Source of the DNA: Nitriliruptoraceae bacterium
Lineage (GTDB): Bacteria > Actinomycetota > Nitriliruptoria > Nitriliruptorales > Nitriliruptoraceae
DNA: 17,795 nt
Direction: 5' to 3'
Assembly (NCBI GenBank): GCA_007118045.1
Contig: SKTG01000093.1
Coordinates: 1 to 17,795 of the forward strand
Of this stretch, positions 14,448 through 17,795 are shown piece by piece; positions within the stretch are counted from its first letter, which is position 1, and each line of letters opens with the position of its first letter. The translations under genes and the position numbers were made by a program. The notes under the pieces are model-generated. The model saw only the letters and a program-made list of their open reading frames with translations. It did no database searches and was not told where the DNA came from.

Positions 14448-16169
14448 GTGAGTCAGCTAGCCCCGGACTGGTGGAAGAGCGCCGTCGTCTACCAGATCTA
14501 CCCGAGGAGCTTCGCGGACGCGAACGGCGACGGGATCGGTGACCTCCAGGGCATCATCGACCGGCTGGATCACGTCGCCGGCCTGGGGGTGGACGTCGTC
14601 TGGCTCTCGCCGATCTACCCGTCGCCACAGGCGGACAACGGCTACGACGTCAGCGACTACCTCGGCATCGACCCGATCTACGGCACGATCGAGGACTTCC
14701 AGCGCCTGCTGCGCGAGGTCCACGCCCTTGGCATGAAGCTCGTCATGGACCTCGTGTTCAACCACACCTCGGACGCCCATCCCTGGTTCGTCGCCTCCCG
14801 TTCCGGGCGTGATGACCCGAAGCGCGACTGGTACTGGTGGCGGCCACCCCGAGATGGCAAGGCGCCGGGCAGCCCCGGTGCCGAGCCGACGAACTGGGGT
14901 GCTGCGTTCTCCGGACCGGCCTGGACCCTGGACCCGCGCACCGGTGAGTACTACCTCGGCGTCTTCTCCCCACGGCAGCCCGATCTGAACTGGGAGAACC
15001 CACAGGTCCGTCACGCCCTCTACGAGGTGATGCGGATCTGGCTCGATCGCGGTGTCGACGGGTTCCGCCTGGACGTGATCAACCACGTCTCGAAGGATCC
15101 GCGACTGCCCGACGGCGAACCGACGGTTCTCGGCGGATCCGGGGACGGTTCACCATGGTTCGTGGCCGGGCCGCGCATCCACGAGTTCATGCAGGAGATG
15201 CACCGCGAGGTGGTCGCACCGCGTCGCGACCCGGTCCTGCTCATCGGGGAGATGCCCGGCTGCACGGTCGACGAAGCGGCTCGGTTCACCGATCCTGACC
15301 GCCACGAGCTCGACATGGTCTTCACCTTCGAGCACGTCCAGATCGACCATGGCGCCACGAAGTGGCAACCGGGAACGTTCGACCTGCGTGATCTCAAGGC
15401 CAGCCTGGACCGTTGGCAGACGACGCTCGCGCAACGGGGTTGGAACAGCCTCTACCTCAACAACCACGACCAACCCCGTGCCGTGTCCCGGTTCGGCGAC
15501 GACGGCCGGTACCGGGTCCGCTCCGCGAAGATGCTGGCCACCGTGCTCCACCTGCACCGCGGCACACCCTTCGTCTACCAGGGCGAGGAGCTCGGCATGC
15601 CGAACGCGCCGCTCACGAGGGTCGAGGACCTCGTGGACGTCGAGTCCCGCAACCAGGTGGCTCGGGAGCTCGCGGAAGGTGCCGACCCCGACGAGGTGGT
15701 CGCCCGGGTGGGCCGGTTCGCTCGGGACAACGCCCGGACACCCATGCAGTGGGACGACTCCCAACACGCCGACTTCTCCAGCACCGAGCCGTGGTACCCC
15801 GTGCTGGTCGAGCACGAGACCATCAACGCGAGACACGCTCGCGCCGATCCCGGATCCGTCTACCACCACTACCGCCGCCTCATCGAGCTGCGTCACACCG
15901 AAGCGACCGTGGTCCACGGGGACTTCACGATGCTGCTCCCCGAGGACCCGGACGTCTACGCGTACACCCGGCGGCTTCGTGACGTCGAGTTGCTGGTGCT
16001 GGGCAACTTCACGGGCGAGACGGTCGCGGTCGATCTGCCCCTCGCCGCGTGGTCCGACGCCGAGCTGCTGATCGACAACCTCGACGTCCCCGACGCGGCC
16101 ACTCGCGAACCCGATCGACTCCGACCCTGGGAAGCCCGGGTCCTACGACGCCGCCGTACGCCGGAGTGA
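14448..16169 (+). CDS. GH13 alpha-glucosidase, oligo-1,6-glucosidase-like
   Basis: 573 residues, GTG start; the GAGGA Shine-Dalgarno is about 9 bases upstream, slightly far. No signal peptide, so it acts in the cytoplasm. The (beta/alpha)8 GH13 domain starts with WWKSAVVYQIYPRSFADANGDGIGDLQG; conserved region I is DLVFNH (101-106), the nucleophile is D209 in GFRLDVIN, the acid/base is E268 in LIGEMPG, and the stabiliser is D341 in NNHDQPR. A small beta-rich C-terminal domain follows (about 490-573). The residue after the nucleophile is Val, which in this family marks alpha-1,6 specificity (isomaltase, oligo-1,6-glucosidase), whereas Thr marks alpha-1,4 enzymes. So isomalto-oligosaccharides are the likely substrate; the exact choice is inference. 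It is divergent from the sugar-acid dehydratase, and no sugar transporter is nearby. Confidence 0.92.
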   Translation: MSQLAPDWWKSAVVYQIYPRSFADANGDGIGDLQGIIDRLDHVAGLGVDVVWLSPIYPSPQADNGYDVSDYLGIDPIYGTIEDFQRLLREVHALGMKLVMDLVFNHTSDAHPWFVASRSGRDDPKRDWYWWRPPRDGKAPGSPGAEPTNWGAAFSGPAWTLDPRTGEYYLGVFSPRQPDLNWENPQVRHALYEVMRIWLDRGVDGFRLDVINHVSKDPRLPDGEPTVLGGSGDGSPWFVAGPRIHEFMQEMHREVVAPRRDPVLLIGEMPGCTVDEAARFTDPDRHELDMVFTFEHVQIDHGATKWQPGTFDLRDLKASLDRWQTTLAQRGWNSLYLNNHDQPRAVSRFGDDGRYRVRSAKMLATVLHLHRGTPFVYQGEELGMPNAPLTRVEDLVDVESRNQVARELAEGADPDEVVARVGRFARDNARTPMQWDDSQHADFSSTEPWYPVLVEHETINARHARADPGSVYHHYRRLIELRHTEATVVHGDFTMLLPEDPDVYAYTRRLRDVELLVLGNFTGETVAVDLPLAAWSDAELLIDNLDVPDAATREPDRLRPWEARVLRRRRTPE

Positions 16170-16307
16170 CGTCCTCGGAGTGCGGCCGCATCGGGCGACG
16201 ATGCACGGCCCGGCTGCTGCCACGGCGCCGTCCCCCAGTGACGCAGGGCGTCGCGGCGTAGCGGCGACGAGGTGGCCACCGGTCTGGTCGAGCTGCCTCA
16301 TGCGGTG

Positions 16308-16313
16308 TAGCGT
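16308..16313 (+). promoter_or_regulatory. Possible -10 box for the Zn-ribbon gene
   Basis: TAGCGT at 16308-16313 fits TANNNT, 23 bp before the ATG at 16337. The same hexamer precedes the phosphate transporter at 258-263. The matching -35 (TGGTCG at 16285-16290) is weak. Confidence 0.25.
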
Positions 16314-16336
16314 GGCTCGTAGGCGGAGACGGCGAG

Positions 16337-17491
16337 ATGGACGCCCGGCGACGGCGGTGCACCAGCTGTTCCACCGCTGCGCGAGCCCGCGATCAGCGAT
16401 TCTGTGCGCGCTGCGGCGCCTACCTCGATGAGTTCGTCCCCGGTGGCCAGAGATCGTCACGGCCACCCCCGCGGGCCAGCTGGGCGCTCGGTGCGATCGT
16501 CGGTGTCGGTCTCCTGCTCACGTGGGTGATGGTGCCGCAGGACGTCCAGCGGCTCGACGTCACCCTCCCCGAGCTGCCGCGCCGACACGAGCTCGCGGCA
16601 TCGGAGTCGCTCGAGCGGGTCCCTCGGGCCGACGACGTCCAGGCGGCCTGGTTGCAGGTGTCCGACGCGAGGCACTTCGGGCTGCTGCTCACGCTCGACG
16701 GGGACGGCCGGTTCGCGCTGGACGACCGCGGTCACCTCTCCGAACACCCGAACCGCCGGGGTACCTACCAGCTCGAGGACGACGTCTTGACGTTCCGAGC
16801 GGAGCCGACGCCGTCGTGCCGCGAACGCGACCACTGGGAGTGGCACGCCCGCGTGACCGACGATGGTTGGCTGCACACGATCCACGACGAGACCTCGACG
16901 TCGCCCTGTCTGGCACCCTTGGGCACCCGTGCCGGGTTCGTGCAACTCTCACCGGGATCCCCGCTCAGCGCTTCGATAGCGGCCGACCTGGACCTCAGCG
17001 GCGAGCCGGTGACCCCGAGCCTCGGCACGTTGGCAGGCGTCTGGCTCCAGGTCGGCGACGCCTCTGCGTCGGGCGACGCCTCGAGGTCGGGCCTGCTGCT
17101 GCATCTCGCACGCGACGAACGCTTCGCCGTGGACGACGCCGGCACCCTGATCACGGACCCGGCCGTCACCGGGACCTACCGGATCGAGGGGGACCAGCTC
17201 GTCTTCGAGGCCGAGGGCACGCCGAGCTGTGGTGCCGGCGAGCGGTGGACCTGGGACGTCCACCTCCACGCCGGCGGAGGGCTCCTCGTCGAGGAGGGCC
17301 GATCGGATCGGCAACGAGCCTCGCCCAGTGGTTCGCCGGTCCTCGCCGGTCGTCAACGGGATCGCGTCTCCGATCCATGTCCGCTACCGATCGCCGACGG
17401 GCCGCGCTTCGTCCGGGTCTCGCCACTCTCGCGCCTGAGCGCCGAGCTGGACCCGGACGAGCTGCGCGTGCTGGCGACACGGACGGACTGA
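16337..17491 (+). CDS. Zn-ribbon, single-TM protein with a duplicated beta-rich domain, function unknown
   Basis: 384 residues, ATG start with a GGAG about 9 bases upstream. The N-terminus is a small zinc ribbon, CTSC (C8, C11) and CARC (C23, C26), then an Arg/Pro linker and one membrane helix (about 48-66, ASWALGAIVGVGLLLTWVMV). The rest is probably outside the membrane. It contains two copies of one domain: about 103-206 (AAWLQVSD...FGLLLTLDGDGRFALDD...GTYQLEDDVLTFRAEPTPSC...W) and about 233-364 (GVWLQVGD...GLLLHLARDERFAVDD...GTYRIEGDQLVFEAEGTPSC...W). Each copy has two Cys (C161/C191 and C298/C348), likely disulfides, and ends in FVQLSP or FVRVSP. The strand-rich W...GTY...C...W pattern recalls lipocalin-like barrels, but I do not assign it. 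The zinc-ribbon plus TM layout is common in actinobacterial proteins of unknown role. Confidence 0.85.
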   Translation: MDARRRRCTSCSTAARARDQRFCARCGAYLDEFVPGGQRSSRPPPRASWALGAIVGVGLLLTWVMVPQDVQRLDVTLPELPRRHELAASESLERVPRADDVQAAWLQVSDARHFGLLLTLDGDGRFALDDRGHLSEHPNRRGTYQLEDDVLTFRAEPTPSCRERDHWEWHARVTDDGWLHTIHDETSTSPCLAPLGTRAGFVQLSPGSPLSASIAADLDLSGEPVTPSLGTLAGVWLQVGDASASGDASRSGLLLHLARDERFAVDDAGTLITDPAVTGTYRIEGDQLVFEAEGTPSCGAGERWTWDVHLHAGGGLLVEEGRSDRQRASPSGSPVLAGRQRDRVSDPCPLPIADGPRFVRVSPLSRLSAELDPDELRVLATRTD

Positions 17492-17542
17492 ACGCTCCGA
17501 GGGAACGGTGCGAGGGAAACGGTCCGACCGAACGCTGCCGAC

Positions 17543-17562
17543 GCGGTCGGTCCTCCGACCGC
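17543..17562 (+). terminator. Hairpin terminator after the Zn-ribbon gene
   Basis: A perfect 8-bp stem, gcggtcgg (17543-17550) with ccgaccgc (17555-17562), has a tcct loop and is followed by ttgcctgtcg. It starts 52 bp after the stop codon of the Zn-ribbon gene. It is the most canonical intrinsic-terminator shape in the window. Confidence 0.7.
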
Positions 17563-17603
17563 TTGCCTGTCGTCACGGTCCGACGACCCGGACCAGCACG
17601 GGC

Positions 17604-17624
17604 GGCCCCCCGGCGCGCGGGGCC
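17604..17624 (-). terminator. Possible terminator of the rightmost minus-strand gene
   Basis: GGCCCC (17604-17609) pairs with GGGGCC (17619-17624), with flanking GACGAC and GTCGTC segments that could extend pairing. It lies about 60 bp beyond the minus-strand stop at 17685. There is no T-run, and GC-rich chance pairing is a real alternative. Confidence 0.3.
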
Positions 17625-17684
17625 GTCGTCGCGGGCCGACCACCCGGATGCCGGCGCAGCCGGTCCCCGGCGCGGGGATGGTCG

Positions 17685-17795
17685 TCATGGTTCGACGATC
17701 CTGGTGTCGTCGCGGAAGGCGGTCCAGACGAACCAGAAGGTGTCGTCGTGGATGACGGGTTCGAGGCGTTGTCCTTCGAGGGGGCCGGCGGTGGC
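17685..17795 (-). CDS. C-terminal fragment of a probable DUF3179-domain protein (cut by window edge)
   Basis: The minus strand is open from the window edge to a TGA at 17685-17687, encoding 36 residues. The fragment includes GPLEGQRLEPVIHDDTFWFV and WTAFRDDTRIVEP. The LEPV-x-H-D-D-TFWF-x-W-x-A-F-x-x-DT pattern matches my memory of the C-terminus of DUF3179 proteins, which usually end with the Trp/Phe-rich segment and an aspartate-threonine pair. Codon use is uniformly GC3-rich, as in its neighbours. DUF3179 proteins are usually secreted or lipoproteins of unknown function; the start lies to the right of the window. Assignment rests on a short piece. Confidence 0.6.
   Translation of the reverse strand, partial: ATAGPLEGQRLEPVIHDDTFWFVWTAFRDDTRIVEP

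Noticed and set aside
16249..16269. Hairpin CGTCGC...GCGACG after the alpha-glucosidase as a terminator
   Set aside because: The stem is only 6 bp with a 9-base GC-rich loop and no T-run, about 80 bp after the stop; chance pairing is too likely to call it.

Overview
This is a very GC-rich stretch of bacterial chromosome. Third codon positions are almost always G or C, GTG starts occur, and spurious antisense frames run for hundreds of codons. That style, the Shine-Dalgarno sites and the actinobacterial family types (IclR, HD-GYP/LuxR fusion, Zn-ribbon membrane protein, coiled-coil membrane protein) point to a high-GC actinomycete. A deep-branching group such as Nitriliruptoria/Egibacter-like bacteria is possible, but the sequence alone does not prove it. 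I see no rRNA, tRNA, CRISPR array, transposase, integrase or phage gene.

Left part (1-5263). A noncoding leader with a 13-bp tandem repeat precedes a Na+/phosphate cotransporter with a PhoU-like tail. Its end lies 7 bp from the end of a convergent Fe(II)/2-oxoglutarate dioxygenase of the gamma-butyrobetaine hydroxylase family. That gene is divergent from an IclR regulator, and the 63-bp gap holds an IclR-like inverted repeat and a -10 box. A 381-bp noncoding stretch with hairpins and a degenerate 50-bp repeat follows. It precedes a predicted membrane-anchored coiled-coil protein with a small extracytoplasmic C-terminal domain.

Middle (5264-12706). An MFS exporter-type transporter on the minus strand is divergent from a large HD-GYP/LuxR fusion regulator. 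Next comes an ADP-ribosylglycohydrolase that converges on nicotinate phosphoribosyltransferase (pncB). pncB follows a BCCT-family betaine/carnitine/choline-type transporter at 42 bp and is probably co-transcribed from a recognisable promoter near 12609-12636.

Right part (12707-17795). A full-length UxaA/GarD-family sugar-acid dehydratase is divergent from a GH13 alpha-glucosidase, and strong palindromes lie between them. The residue after the glucosidase nucleophile is Val, which suggests alpha-1,6 (isomalto-oligosaccharide) preference. A Zn-ribbon, single-TM protein with a duplicated C-terminal domain follows and ends at a clear hairpin terminator. The last 111 bases hold the C-terminus of a minus-strand gene that looks like a DUF3179 protein.

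Taken together the window is mostly accessory metabolism: phosphate, quaternary amines, NAD salvage, sugar acids and oligosaccharides. It has no single obvious multi-gene system. The least described items are the two membrane-anchored proteins of unknown function (4361-5263 and 16337-17491). The two most testable links are the quaternary-amine genes (dioxygenase, IclR, BCCT) and the ADP-ribosylhydrolase/pncB pair.
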